A stretch of 64,000 bases of DNA from Clostridia bacterium (GCA_017938695.1 JAGBBA010000047.1:1-64000), one strand, 5' to 3'. Positions 32,414-40,995 are shown, counted from the first letter of the stretch. Notes: a model not told the origin generated them from the letters alone. Numbers and translations are program-made.

Positions 32414-33221
32414 TGTTACGCAGCCTCCTTTCCAGCTTGCCGATGAGCCAGGTCAGCGTCAGCACAACGGACAGATAGAGCAGACCGGACACGATGTAGG
32501 GGGTAAATGCCGAGAACGTACGGGAGCGGATGTAGTCGCCAGCCTTGGTCAGCTCGGTCAGGGCGATGTAGGAAAGAATGGAGGTCTCCTTGATCAGGGA
32601 GATGAACTCGTTGCACATAGAAGGCAGGGCAGACTTGGCAGCCTGGGGTAGGATGATGTAGATCATCGTGCGCAGGGAGCTCAGGCCCAAGGAACGGCCG
32701 GCTTCCGTCTGGCCCTTTTCCACAGACATGATGCCGCCACGGACGATCTCAGCCACGTAAGCAGCACTGTTCAGGCCGCAGGCGATCACGCCGATGATGA
32801 CCTTGTCGATACGCACGGTGCCAAAGATGCCGAAGTTGATGATCAGCACCTGCAGCAGCAGAGGCGTGCCACGCATCAGGTTGATGTAGAATCCGGCAAA
32901 CTTGGACAGGGCGCGCACAACAATGGCACCCAGGTTCGCCCAGAAGCCCTTGCCCTTGCAGCTGATGCCCTGCACCTGGGGGAGGCGGAGGATGGCCAGA
33001 ATGGTGCCCAGAGCCAGGCCAACCAGAATGGCAAAGAAGGATACTTCCAGCGTAACGCCCAGGCCCTTCAGATACTGGAGCCAGCGGTCGCCCTGGATGA
33101 TGTTCATGTAGATCTCTTTATAGAGATTCTCCCAGAAATTGAGCGTATTGGCCTGAATACCGGGCTGGATATTCTGCCACCATTGCTCAAAGATGGAGAT
33201 GCTTTCAACTGCGCCGTTCAA
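32403..33221 (-). CDS. Polar amino-acid ABC transporter, permease
   Basis: Predicted 272 residues. About 60 residues of N-terminal extension precede a standard HisM/GlnP-type permease with five membrane helices ([23 protein letters not shown] ... [21 protein letters not shown]) and the EAA loop [22 protein letters not shown] that docks on the ATPase. A GTG at 33236 lies on the ribosome binding site itself; GGAGGG seven bases ahead favours the TTG at 33221. The start remains uncertain. Confidence 0.92.
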   Translation of the reverse strand: MNGAVESISIFEQWWQNIQPGIQANTLNFWENLYKEIYMNIIQGDRWLQYLKGLGVTLEVSFFAILVGLALGTILAILRLPQVQGISCKGKGFWANLGAIVVRALSKFAGFYINLMRGTPLLLQVLIINFGIFGTVRIDKVIIGVIACGLNSAAYVAEIVRGGIMSVEKGQTEAGRSLGLSSLRTMIYIILPQAAKSALPSMCNEFISLIKETSILSYIALTELTKAGDYIRSRTFSAFTPYIVSGLLYLSVVLTLTWLIGKLERRLRNSDH

Positions 33222-33260
33222 CGGGTTTCCCTCCACACGATTTTGTTAAGAGTACAAAGG

Positions 33261-33286
33261 CCGTAGAGAGGAAAAACTCTCTACGG
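33261..33286 (-). terminator. Hairpin between substrate-binding protein and permease genes
   Basis: CCGTAGAGAG (33261-33270) pairs perfectly with CTCTCTACGG (33277-33286). The U-tract is poor. Such hairpins usually allow partial read-through and protect the 3' end of the binding-protein message, giving more binding protein than permease. Confidence 0.7.
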
Positions 33287-33308
33287 CAAATTAGATCAGA
33301 GCAGGGGA

Positions 33309-34058
33309 TTACTCAGCAGCTTCTTCGCCGCCGCCGAAGTACTTCTGAGCCAGCTGATCGAAGTAGCCTTCGTTCTGCAGCTCGGTAATAGCATCGTCGA
33401 TCTTCTGCTGCAGCTCAGCGTTGTCCTTGTTGATGGCAATGCCGTACCAGTCAGCCAGGATCTCGATGTCCAGGATCTCCAGGGTGGGGTCATTCAGGGA
33501 AGCCAGGATGGCCAGACCAACGGGCTCGTCGATGATCACAGCGTCGATCTTGTTGCCCTGCAGCTCCATCACGGCGTTCAGGAAGGTCTTGTACTGGGCA
33601 ACGTTCTCCATGCCGGTGATTTCCTCGGCCTTGAAGTCGCTGGTGGTGCCCAGCTGCACGCCGATGATCTTGCCCTTCAGGTCATCAACGGTGGTGAAGC
33701 CGCTGCCAGTCTTGGCAATGACCACCAGGCCGGCGTTGACATAGGGCAGGGAGAAGTTGACGCTCAGCTTACGCTCGTCGGTGATGGAGATGCCGGACAG
33801 ACCCACAGTGTTGGGGTTGGTGGCAACGGCGTTCACCACAGCGTCGAAGTCCATGGGCAGGAATTCATACTCGAAGCCAGCCTTCTTGGCGATGGCGTCG
33901 AACATATCCACGTCGTAGCCCACGATGGCGTCGCCCTCAACATACTCGAAGGGGGGATACTCGGGGTTGGTAGCAACGATGATGGTTTCGTCGGCCAGGG
34001 CGGCGGTGCAGCCCAGCATCATGGCCATGGCCAGGATCATAGCAAGAAACTTCTTCAT
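33309..34058 (-). CDS. Polar amino-acid ABC transporter, substrate-binding protein
   Basis: Predicted 249 residues. N-terminal export signal MKKFLAMILAMAMMLGCTAALA, in which MLGC may serve as a lipobox (lipid anchor at Cys) or ALA as a type I cut. The mature part is a periplasmic-binding-protein type 2 domain: NPEYPPFEYVEGDAIVGYDVDMFDAIAKK, NTVGLSGISITDERKLSVNFSLPYV, IGVQLGTTSDF, AVIIDEPVGLAIL. Arg in DERKL is the usual contact for the amino-acid carboxylate. It is first in the unit with a strong promoter; GAGGAGG precedes the ATG. Confidence 0.95.
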   Translation of the reverse strand: MKKFLAMILAMAMMLGCTAALADETIIVATNPEYPPFEYVEGDAIVGYDVDMFDAIAKKAGFEYEFLPMDFDAVVNAVATNPNTVGLSGISITDERKLSVNFSLPYVNAGLVVIAKTGSGFTTVDDLKGKIIGVQLGTTSDFKAEEITGMENVAQYKTFLNAVMELQGNKIDAVIIDEPVGLAILASLNDPTLEILDIEILADWYGIAINKDNAELQQKIDDAITELQNEGYFDQLAQKYFGGGEEAAE

Positions 34059-34092
34059 AGTAGTTTGCCTCCTCAAATTTGAGATTGATGTG

Positions 34093-34121
34093 ATTATACG
34101 CCGGATAAAGTGGAAAGTCAA
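34093..34121 (-). promoter_or_regulatory. Promoter of the amino-acid ABC importer
   Basis: Minus strand -35 TTGACT (34121-34116), 17-bp spacer, -10 TATAAT (34098-34093), 35 bases ahead of the binding-protein start. Confidence 0.9.
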
Positions 34122-34233
34122 TAGATTTTCACAAGAAATTTGCATAAAAATTCACGCATGGTGAATATGGAACGAATCAAACCGAATCGGATAAGTCGGT
34201 GTGAGCATCATATTATTAGTATGATAAAATGCT

Positions 34234-34262
34234 TTGACTTTTTAAGGAAAATGCGGTAGCAT
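34234..34262 (+). promoter_or_regulatory. Promoter of the lipid kinase gene
   Basis: -35 TTGACT (34234-34239), 17-bp spacer, -10 TAGCAT (34257-34262), 33 bases ahead of the ATG. Confidence 0.75.
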
Positions 34263-34294
34263 AGATAGGAATCAGTTACGAAAGAAGGCTTGGG

Positions 34295-35161
34295 ATGTAT
34301 ACATTCATCGTTAATCCGGCGGCCGGAAACGGGCATGCGCTGAAAACAGAACGCCTGCTGGCAGAGCAGCTGCATAAAATGAATGTTGCGCATGAATTTC
34401 TGCATACGGAACATCCTGAACATGCAACCGAGTTAGCCCGGTTGGCTGCTGCGAAAGACGGCTGCCAGGGCGTGATCGCCGTGGGTGGCGACGGCACTGC
34501 CTATGAGGTAGCGTGCGGACTGATGAACAGCGGCGTTCCGTTTGGCATCATCCCGGCTGGTACGGGCAATGATTTTATCAAAACGGTGGACATCCCCAAG
34601 AAGCCCCTGGATGCATTGCAGGCCATCCTGGACAAGCAGGCTCGGCCTGTGGACGTTGGCAGGCTGAACGGTCGTATGTTTCTGAATGTATGCGGCACAG
34701 GCTTTGATGTGCAGACGCTGGAATATACTCAGGCGGCCAAGAAGTATGTCCGTGGGATTTTTCCCTATTTGATTGGCCTGGTCCGCGCGATTTTCTCCTA
34801 CAAGCCTGTGCATGTTCAGTTTACGGCCGACGGTGAAACTCAGGAGCGCGATGTGCTGCTTTGTTCCATTGCCAACGGACGGTTTATCGGCGGCGGCATT
34901 CCTGTTTGCCCGGATGCCAGGCCGGACGACGGTATGCTGGATATGGTCATCGTGGAAACCAAGCCCCGATGGAAGATTCCCTTCTACCTTCCCGGGCTGC
35001 TGATGGGGAAGATCGACCAGTTTAAGATTACCACGCATAAGCGGTGCAGAAGCATGACCATTGCATCCAAGGATATGCACCTGAATGTGGATGGCGAGAT
35101 CCTCTATCTCGACCAGGCTGAATTCGAGGTCATGCCAGGAAAATTACTGCTGTTTTGGTAA
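34295..35161 (+). CDS. Diacylglycerol kinase-family lipid kinase (DgkB/YegS type)
   Basis: 288 residues. DAGK catalytic domain with FIVNPAAGNG at the start, the ATP-binding GVIAVGGDGTAYEVACGL (about 60-77) and PAGTGNDFIKT (about 88-98), then a C-terminal beta domain (CSIANGRFIGGGIPVCPDARPDDGMLDMVIVE). It phosphorylates diacylglycerol or a related lipid at the inner membrane face. It stands alone with its own promoter. Confidence 0.93.
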   Translation: MYTFIVNPAAGNGHALKTERLLAEQLHKMNVAHEFLHTEHPEHATELARLAAAKDGCQGVIAVGGDGTAYEVACGLMNSGVPFGIIPAGTGNDFIKTVDIPKKPLDALQAILDKQARPVDVGRLNGRMFLNVCGTGFDVQTLEYTQAAKKYVRGIFPYLIGLVRAIFSYKPVHVQFTADGETQERDVLLCSIANGRFIGGGIPVCPDARPDDGMLDMVIVETKPRWKIPFYLPGLLMGKIDQFKITTHKRCRSMTIASKDMHLNVDGEILYLDQAEFEVMPGKLLLFW

Positions 35162-35241
35162 TTTTCATTCTGCGGCAGGAAAAAGAGCGCATAGAATCGA
35201 AATAAATAGAATAGCATGATGTTTGAAGGAGTGTGTGAATC

Positions 35242-35946
35242 ATGGCTGAGATCGGTAAGAGCCTGAAAGGCATTTGGCTGAAGAGCATGGAAGCGATCAG
35301 CAATACGGCGTCCAATATTGCCAGCAACACCAAGTATAAGGTGGACGAGATGAACATCGTCAACCGCCGCCGGGAGATCCTGTCTGACTTTGGTGCCCAG
35401 GCCTATGAGCTGTGGCAGAAGGGCGAGAAGTTCCCCGAAACGCTTGATTCTCTTTTGAAGGAGCTCAGCGAGCTTGACGAGGCCCTGAATGCTATCCGCA
35501 CTGAGAAACTGGCCGGTGTGAAGACCGACGAAGAGCCCAAGGAAGAAAAGGAAGAGGAAAGCGTTCTGGCTGCCACCGAAGACATGCTGGAAGACGTGGC
35601 CGACGCCATTGAAGATACGGCTGAGGATGCTGTGGAAATCGCCAAGAACACGGTATCTGAAAAGTTTGACAATGCTGTCGATGCGGTGGGTGCTACCTTC
35701 AAAAAGCTGGGCAGCAAGATCGAGGGCGGTATCGAAGCCCTGACCAAGGCCATGAAGCCCAAGACCGAAGAAGAAGCCAGGGCCGAGAAGGTTGAGGAAG
35801 AGGCCGCTGTTCCCACCATCGTTGTGGATGAACCTGAAGAGGCCGCCGAGGCTGAAGTGTCCCTTGAGGCTGAAATGCCTGCCGAGCCTGTTGCTCCTGT
35901 GATTTCTGTTGAAGAAGTTCAGCAGACCGAAGAAACCAACGAATAA
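35242..35946 (+). CDS. Acidic amphipathic-helix protein of unknown family
   Basis: 234 residues. Residues 1-70 are a basic/helical region with MNIVNRRREILSDFGAQAYELWQKGEKFP; residues 75-190 alternate Glu-rich stretches with Ala/Asp heptads (DMLEDVADAIEDTAEDAVEI, KFDNAVDAVGATFKKLGSKI) that look like long amphipathic helices; the end is a Pro/Val/Glu-rich tail. No membrane segment. I do not recognise a function; the layout is apolipoprotein/phasin-like, which might suit surface binding. GAAGGAGTGTG precedes the ATG and a strong terminator follows. Confidence 0.75.
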   Translation: MAEIGKSLKGIWLKSMEAISNTASNIASNTKYKVDEMNIVNRRREILSDFGAQAYELWQKGEKFPETLDSLLKELSELDEALNAIRTEKLAGVKTDEEPKEEKEEESVLAATEDMLEDVADAIEDTAEDAVEIAKNTVSEKFDNAVDAVGATFKKLGSKIEGGIEALTKAMKPKTEEEARAEKVEEEAAVPTIVVDEPEEAAEAEVSLEAEMPAEPVAPVISVEEVQQTEETNE

Positions 35947-35955
35947 TTGTCATTG

Positions 35956-35985
35956 AAAAACGCCCTCCGATCGGAGGGCGTTTTT
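35956..35985. terminator. Perfect bidirectional terminator
   Basis: A 30-nt perfect palindrome: five A, CGCCCTCCGA, its complement TCGGAGGGCG, five T. It serves the gene on the left and the convergent epimerase gene. Confidence 0.95.
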
Positions 35986-35996
35986 GTGTGCAATGG

Positions 35997-36884
35997 TTAG
36001 TCGATCAGGGTGGTGGTGAACCAGGTTTTGTAGCACTGGCCGGGTTGCAGCAGGGTGACGAAGGGCTTATCCTCAAAGTTGCCGCTTTCGCTGACCTGCC
36101 CAGGCATGCCATGCCAGGGCTCCAGGCAGAGATAATCTGCATGCTTGTTGGGCATGGTCCACACAGCCAGAACTTCCATCTTCGGGAAGGCAAAGTTGAT
36201 GCCCTTGCCGGTATCCTTGTGCACAAGCTTCACGCTGCGGCTCTTGAGCTTGGTGAAGATCAGCGCATCACGCTCGTCAAATAGCTCGTGGCGCAGGGGC
36301 AGCGTATCGCTGTTATGGAACTCCGGCAGGAACTCGCTGCCGTCGATCAGATAGCCGCCGGGAGCCAGTGCGTTCTCGCCTTCTTCAACCTGGGGGAACA
36401 CAAGCTGATAATCGCTGAACTTGGCACCGTCCTCCATGGGGCAAACGAAGCCGGGATGGCCGCCCACGCAGAAGGGCATCACCGTATCAGAACGGTTTTC
36501 TACCAGGAAGGTGGTGGTGAAGCCGTTTTCCAGCAGCGTATAGGTGACGTGGAAAACGAAATCAAAGGGGTACATGGGCTTGCTTTCCTCGGTGGGCCGG
36601 AGGATCAGCTCGACAAAATCTTCGCCCTGCTTAGCAATTTCAAACTCAGGATTGCGGGTGAAGCCATGCTTCGTCATGGGATAAGTTACGCCGGCGATCT
36701 TGATTTGCTGATCCTTGACTGAGCCGCAAATGGGGAAGAGAACGGGTGCATGCTGTGCCCAAACATCGGGATCAGCCTGCCAGATCACCTCACGGCCGTC
36801 AGGAGCCTTGAAGGATGCAATCTGTGCACCGCGCAGTTGTACCTCTGCTGTGCACTGGCCATAGGAAAGCTTAATGTTTGCCAT
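35997..36884 (-). CDS. Aldose 1-epimerase-family protein
   Basis: 295 residues, GalM-like beta-sandwich: AQLRGAQIASFKAPDGREVIWQADP at the start, LFPICGSVKDQQI, YPMTKHGFTRNPEFEI, VGGHPGFVCPM (candidate catalytic His) and CLEPWHGMPGQV (a Glu/His pair seen in glucose-6-phosphate epimerase-like members). It belongs to the wider family that interconverts sugar anomers; the substrate is unknown. AAGGAGGAATTC precedes the ATG. It lies 15 bases after the C39-like gene on the same strand. Confidence 0.9.
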   Translation of the reverse strand: MANIKLSYGQCTAEVQLRGAQIASFKAPDGREVIWQADPDVWAQHAPVLFPICGSVKDQQIKIAGVTYPMTKHGFTRNPEFEIAKQGEDFVELILRPTEESKPMYPFDFVFHVTYTLLENGFTTTFLVENRSDTVMPFCVGGHPGFVCPMEDGAKFSDYQLVFPQVEEGENALAPGGYLIDGSEFLPEFHNSDTLPLRHELFDERDALIFTKLKSRSVKLVHKDTGKGINFAFPKMEVLAVWTMPNKHADYLCLEPWHGMPGQVSESGNFEDKPFVTLLQPGQCYKTWFTTTLID

Positions 36885-36899
36885 ATGAATTCCTCCTTA

Positions 36900-37544
36900 T
36901 CAAATCGAATGCAGGAAATTGAAATCTCGGGGAAGGGATGCTTCGACCCAGAAAGCAGCATAGGCCGTATTCTCTCCAACAGGCAGCCCTTGCTGGTTCT
37001 TGACGGTATATATCACTTCGCTGCCTGGAATGACCTCCAGCACATGGTCACGTACCTTTTCAGACGCGCTTTCACTGTAACTGTCAATGGCAAGCACCTG
37101 CTTAATGCCGTCCTTCTCCCGGGCAGCCACCAGGCTGACGATGTGGCCGACCCGCAGGTTGCACAAAGCAACACCACGCTTGTGAAGCAGGAAATCATAA
37201 AGCGTGTCCTGGTCATTACGCAGGCCATCCTCTTCATAGCGGAAACCGAGGTGAACATTCATCCCCGTTGCCATCAGCGCATGGAGAAGGACAGGACGAT
37301 CTGTGCCGTCGTCACCGCGACCGCCGTTGGCGCAGGAAAAATCAGCCCACTTTTCAGGGATCTGCACATGCCCGGTCAACCACTGCGCACAATGACAAAG
37401 TGAAAAGATGCCGCAACCCGCAGAGGACAGAGTTTCTGTGTTGTGATAGGCATAAGGGTGTGTCCAGTCTTTGTTGCGCTGGTTGAAAAAGGTCAGCTTG
37501 CGCCCCTCAACCTGAATTTCCTTGCTGAGCCCTGTGATGTTCAT
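36900..37544 (-). CDS. C39-like papain-fold peptidase, no signal peptide
   Basis: Predicted 214 residues. FFNQRNKDW (Gln22), SSAGCGIFSLCHCAQWLTG (Cys44), a later His in RVGHIVSLVAA (about 145) and AIDSYS (Asp near 166) give the Gln-Cys-His-Asp set of the peptidase C39-like family. These enzymes usually work outside the cell, but no signal sequence is seen with the ATG at 37544, chosen for AAAGGAG eight bases ahead. Longer in-frame sequence upstream lacks a site. Co-transcribed with the epimerase. A 15-bp palindrome (37556-37570) covers the ribosome binding region. Confidence 0.75.
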   Translation of the reverse strand: MNITGLSKEIQVEGRKLTFFNQRNKDWTHPYAYHNTETLSSAGCGIFSLCHCAQWLTGHVQIPEKWADFSCANGGRGDDGTDRPVLLHALMATGMNVHLGFRYEEDGLRNDQDTLYDFLLHKRGVALCNLRVGHIVSLVAAREKDGIKQVLAIDSYSESASEKVRDHVLEVIPGSEVIYTVKNQQGLPVGENTAYAAFWVEASLPRDFNFLHSI

Positions 37545-37617
37545 AGCACGCACTCCTTTTGTATCAAAAGTTTGAAGCATTGCATAGGATGAAGAACAAC
37601 GGAAAGGGGAGTTGAGC

Positions 37618-37890
37618 ATGGATAAGCCGTCTGCCGTATCGCCTTTTGCAGCTTTGACCAGCCAGCAGCAAAAAGAACAATGGATATGCTGGCAAAGCCA
37701 GAAACAAACGGTGGAAACAATCGAACCTGCAAAACCGACTAATGTTGACGAGTGGTCGGAGTCGGTTTCTGATGATGCAAAACCGACCGTGAGTCTACAA
37801 CCGACGCGGACGCATCGCAGCCAATATAACGCTGTACTGGCCCGCATGAAGCAGGCACAGAAGCGTGCCAATGCTTATATCGACTGCTGA
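37618..37890 (+). CDS. Small hypothetical protein
   Basis: Predicted 90 residues starting MDKPSAVSPFAALTSQQQKE; Gln/Thr/Lys-rich, hydrophilic, ending KRANAYIDC. No family recognised. AAAGGGGAG lies six bases ahead of the ATG, and the frame is maintained to a stop that overlaps the convergent kinase gene by 16 bases. It is divergent from the C39-like gene and shares the 37545-37617 control region. Its reality rests on the ribosome binding site only. Confidence 0.5.
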   Translation: MDKPSAVSPFAALTSQQQKEQWICWQSQKQTVETIEPAKPTNVDEWSESVSDDAKPTVSLQPTRTHRSQYNAVLARMKQAQKRANAYIDC

Positions 37891-38900
37891 GGCTGTTCAA
37901 GAACGATGCATTGCTCATCCGGCAGGGTAAAGGCGGTGTGGTATGCTTTCTCCAGCGGAATCCAGCGGCGAATGAACATATCAAGCCCGGCTTCGCCGTT
38001 ACGGTGAAGGATGCGCGTATGCTGCAACTCGTGGCTGATAGATAGAAAAACGCTGATATCCGCATACTGCCGTATGGCCGGCATGAGGGAATAGCTGCCC
38101 TCGATCAGCGTGATGCGACGCGGAGGCGCGTTGACAGGTGCTGTGAAATCGCTGGCATGGCAGTCGTAAGGCCTGTAAGAAACGGGCTGCTGACTTGCCC
38201 AGGGCACCAGCACTTCGCTCACGACGCGTTCCCAATCAGCATTGCCGCCAGGCTGCGCGAGCCGCTCGGGCGTTTTCTGGGGATGGGGCAAAAAGAAATC
38301 ATCCATGGGGATCAATGCTGCATCCAGAACTTGCTGCAGGAGATTGCCCACGGTTGTTTTGCCGCTGCCGCAGGGGCCGTCGATGCATATGAGCAGCCGT
38401 TCCTTGTGCTTTAGCTTAGCTATGGCACACAGAACAGGCAGGAGGGTTGCGCATTGGGTCGAAATGACCCGGTAGGCCGGTGCGTAAGCCGCATGATAAG
38501 CCGGTGTGTGACTGGGCAACCACTCGGGTTCGGTCAGAAACCGCTTAGCGGCCTGAGTGACATCTTCGCCGAAGCCGGAGAGTACATCGACCACATCCTG
38601 CCGGGTATAAGTGCTGGCAGGGGAAAGCTTCATCAGGCGGGCGATCCGAAGGGCATCAAGTCCATCGGCAAGGGCGCGGCGGAGATTCAGCCGCACATAG
38701 TCAGGCCCTAATGGTTCCGTCAGCGGCTCCTCTGTGTCAGGCGTGAGGGAGGCTATTTCTTGCTCGATACGACGGGCAACAAGTGCTTCATCGCCCAGCA
38801 AATGGCCACAGCCCAGCATGGCCTGAAACACAAGCTTCACCACGTCCTGGGCTTCCATAAGTGGGTGGAGCTGACGGTGGTATTCAACCAGATCTTTCAA
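37875..38900 (-). CDS. Uridine kinase-like P-loop kinase with N-terminal helical domain
   Basis: Predicted 341 residues. The C-terminal half has Walker A GPCGSGKTT (about 175-183), ALIPMDDFFLPHPQKT, ITLIEGSYSLMP and the lid region TRILHRNGEAGLDMFIRRWIPLE: an uridine kinase/phosphoribulokinase-like NTPase. The N-terminal 150 residues (VVKLVFQAMLGCGHLLGDEALV...) form a helical domain that I cannot name. Start: TTG at 38900, seven bases after CGGAGG; the ORF extends upstream through the terminator of argD and was not used. Substrate unknown. Confidence 0.8.
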   Translation of the reverse strand: MKDLVEYHRQLHPLMEAQDVVKLVFQAMLGCGHLLGDEALVARRIEQEIASLTPDTEEPLTEPLGPDYVRLNLRRALADGLDALRIARLMKLSPASTYTRQDVVDVLSGFGEDVTQAAKRFLTEPEWLPSHTPAYHAAYAPAYRVISTQCATLLPVLCAIAKLKHKERLLICIDGPCGSGKTTVGNLLQQVLDAALIPMDDFFLPHPQKTPERLAQPGGNADWERVVSEVLVPWASQQPVSYRPYDCHASDFTAPVNAPPRRITLIEGSYSLMPAIRQYADISVFLSISHELQHTRILHRNGEAGLDMFIRRWIPLEKAYHTAFTLPDEQCIVLEQPQQSI

Positions 38901-38913
38901 AACGGTTCCTCCG

Positions 38914-38942
38914 AAAAAATGCGCGCTGGCAACAGCGCGCAT
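38914..38942 (-). terminator. Terminator of the argCJBD operon, in the leader of the kinase gene
   Basis: Minus strand ATGCGCGCTG (38942-38933) pairs with CAGCGCGCAT (38928-38919), then six T (38919-38914). The kinase ribosome binding site follows immediately, so the kinase may receive read-through. Confidence 0.88.
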
Positions 38943-38951
38943 TGTCATTGA

Positions 38952-40100
38952 TTATAGATTCTGTTTCAGAATGGCAATTCCCTGCTTGAGTTCGTCAAAA
39001 GAAATATTCAGCGGAGGCAGTAGTCGCACTTTATCCTTGGCGGTCAGCACCAGCAGGCCGTCTTTCAGGCAATCGGCGGCGATCTGCGCATTGGACTTTT
39101 CAGTGGCGATACCAAGCATCAGGCCCAAACCGGTGATGTTCTTAACGCCCGGGCAGCCTTCCAGCTCGCTGCGGATGTACTCGCTCTTGGCTTGCACGTC
39201 GGCCAGCAGCTCATCCGTCAAACGGGAGAGGACATTCACCGCACCAGCAGCGCAAATAGGATTGCCGCCGAAGGTGGAGCCGTGGTCGCCCTTACCAAGA
39301 ACGGTTTCTGCTTTTTCGCCGATCACACAGGCACCCATGGGGAGGCCGCCAGCCAGGCCCTTGGCGGTGGTGAATACATCCGGCTGCACGTCGTAGTGCA
39401 TGTAGCCATATAGCTTGCCGGTGCGTCCGTTGCCGGTCTGCACTTCGTCGATCATGAAGAGCACATCGTTCTCCTGGCAAAGCTTGTGGGCCAGCTGCAC
39501 ATAGCTCTTGTCCAGCACATTCACGCCGCCCTCGCCCTGCACGACTTCCATCAGAATACTGCAGACCTTGCCGGAGGTAAGCACATGGGTCAATTCGGCT
39601 TCATCGCCGGGGGTGATATAGCAGAAACCATCGGGGAAGGGGCCGAAGTGCTCGTGGAACTTGTCCTGGCCGGTGGCAGCCAGGGTGGCGATGGTACGGC
39701 CGTGGAAGCTGCTCTTCAGCGTAACGATGGTGCTGCGGCCAGTGGCTTCGCCGTACTTGCGGGCAATTTTCAGCGCGCATTCGTTGGCCTCGGCACCGGA
39801 ATTGCCGAAGAAGACCTTCTTCATGCCTGTTTTCTCGCACAGCATCTGTGCCAGCTGCACCTGGGGCGCAGAGTAGTACAGGTTCGACACATGGCCCATT
39901 TTGTTCAGCTGGGCAGTCACAGCAGCCACCCATTCCGGGTCGCAGGAGCCGAAGGTATTCACAGCAATACCGCTGCCGAAGTCGATGTACTTCTTGCCGT
40001 CTTCATCCGTATAAGTTGCGCCGGTACCGTTGTGCAGCGCAACGTCAAACCGGCCGTAGGTATTGGCCACATAAGCCAGGTCCGCCTGCTTGGTATTCAT
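38952..40100 (-). CDS. argD: Acetylornithine aminotransferase
   Basis: 382 residues, class III PLP aminotransferase. GTGATYTDEDGKKYIDFGSGIAVNTFGSCDPE, FFGNSGAEANECALKIARKYG, SFHGRT, MIDEVQTGNGRTG and the PLP Lys in TTAKGLAGGLPMG (about 240) are all intact. It converts N-acetylglutamate semialdehyde to N-acetylornithine. The start lies one base after the argB stop, with AAGGAGC inside the end of argB. Last gene of the arginine operon. Confidence 0.96.
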   Translation of the reverse strand: MNTKQADLAYVANTYGRFDVALHNGTGATYTDEDGKKYIDFGSGIAVNTFGSCDPEWVAAVTAQLNKMGHVSNLYYSAPQVQLAQMLCEKTGMKKVFFGNSGAEANECALKIARKYGEATGRSTIVTLKSSFHGRTIATLAATGQDKFHEHFGPFPDGFCYITPGDEAELTHVLTSGKVCSILMEVVQGEGGVNVLDKSYVQLAHKLCQENDVLFMIDEVQTGNGRTGKLYGYMHYDVQPDVFTTAKGLAGGLPMGACVIGEKAETVLGKGDHGSTFGGNPICAAGAVNVLSRLTDELLADVQAKSEYIRSELEGCPGVKNITGLGLMLGIATEKSNAQIAADCLKDGLLVLTAKDKVRLLPPLNISFDELKQGIAILKQNL

Positions 40101-40101
40101 G

Positions 40102-40971
40102 TTATACCAGCTCCTTCTTAAACATGGTGCCCAGGCCCTCGTCGGTGAGGGTTTCCATCAGCAGGGCATGGGGGATGCGGCCGTCGATGATGAACACCTT
40201 GCGCACGCCATCCATAATGGCCTTGGCGCAGCAGTCCACCTTGGGGATCATGCCGCCGGAGATGGTGCCGTCGGCCTTGAGCTCTTCGATGCCCTTGAGG
40301 TCAATGCGGCGGATGAGAGACTCAGGATCAGCGGGATCGCGGAGAAGGCCGGGGGTGTCCGTCATGGAAATCAGGCTTTCCGCCTTCAGGCTGGAAGCGA
40401 TGGCGGCAGCAGCGGTATCGGCGTTGATGTTGTACACATGGCCGTTTTCGTCGCAGCCGATGGTGGACACAACGGGGATGTAGCCCTTTTCCAGCAGATC
40501 CAGGACGGGCTGAGGATCCACCTTGGTGATCTCGCCCACATACCCCAGGCGTTCGTCGATCATTTTGGCCTTGATCAGGCCGCCGTCCATGCCGCAGATG
40601 CCCATGGCACGGCCGCCCAGGTTGTCCAGCTTGGCAACCAGGCTCTTGTTGATCTTGCCGGCCAGGATCATCTGCACGATCTCGCTGGTTTCTTCGTCAG
40701 TCACGCGCAGGCCGTTGACAAACTCGCTCTGCTTGCCCACGCGCTTCAGCATGGCGGAGATCTCGGGGCCGCCGCCGTGCACCAGCACCACCTTCACACC
40801 GATGAGGTGCAAAAGCACCATGTCGCGCATAACGTCGTGCTTGAGTTCCTCGTTGATCATGGCGTTGCCGCCGTATTTCACTACAACGATCTTGCCATTA
40901 TATTTTTGCACATAGGGCAGGGCTTCCACCAGCACCTGTGCGCGCTGGCTGTTGTTGAATTCCTTGGTCAT
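40102..40971 (-). CDS. argB: Acetylglutamate kinase
   Basis: 289 residues, amino-acid kinase fold: VVKYGGNAMINEELKHDVMRDMVLLHLIGVKVVLVHGGGPEI (phosphate and substrate loops), GLRVTDEETSEIVQMIL, YNINADTAAAAIASSLKAE and PGLLRD. It phosphorylates N-acetylglutamate. The first 20 residues form an N-terminal helix (FNNSQRAQVLVEALPYVQKY), which in other ArgB enzymes goes with hexamers inhibited by arginine, so feedback control is plausible. Follows argJ by 24 bases. Confidence 0.96.
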   Translation of the reverse strand: MTKEFNNSQRAQVLVEALPYVQKYNGKIVVVKYGGNAMINEELKHDVMRDMVLLHLIGVKVVLVHGGGPEISAMLKRVGKQSEFVNGLRVTDEETSEIVQMILAGKINKSLVAKLDNLGGRAMGICGMDGGLIKAKMIDERLGYVGEITKVDPQPVLDLLEKGYIPVVSTIGCDENGHVYNINADTAAAAIASSLKAESLISMTDTPGLLRDPADPESLIRRIDLKGIEELKADGTISGGMIPKVDCCAKAIMDGVRKVFIIDGRIPHALLMETLTDEGLGTMFKKELV

Positions 40972-40995
40972 TGTTTGATCCCTCCGTCAGATGTA

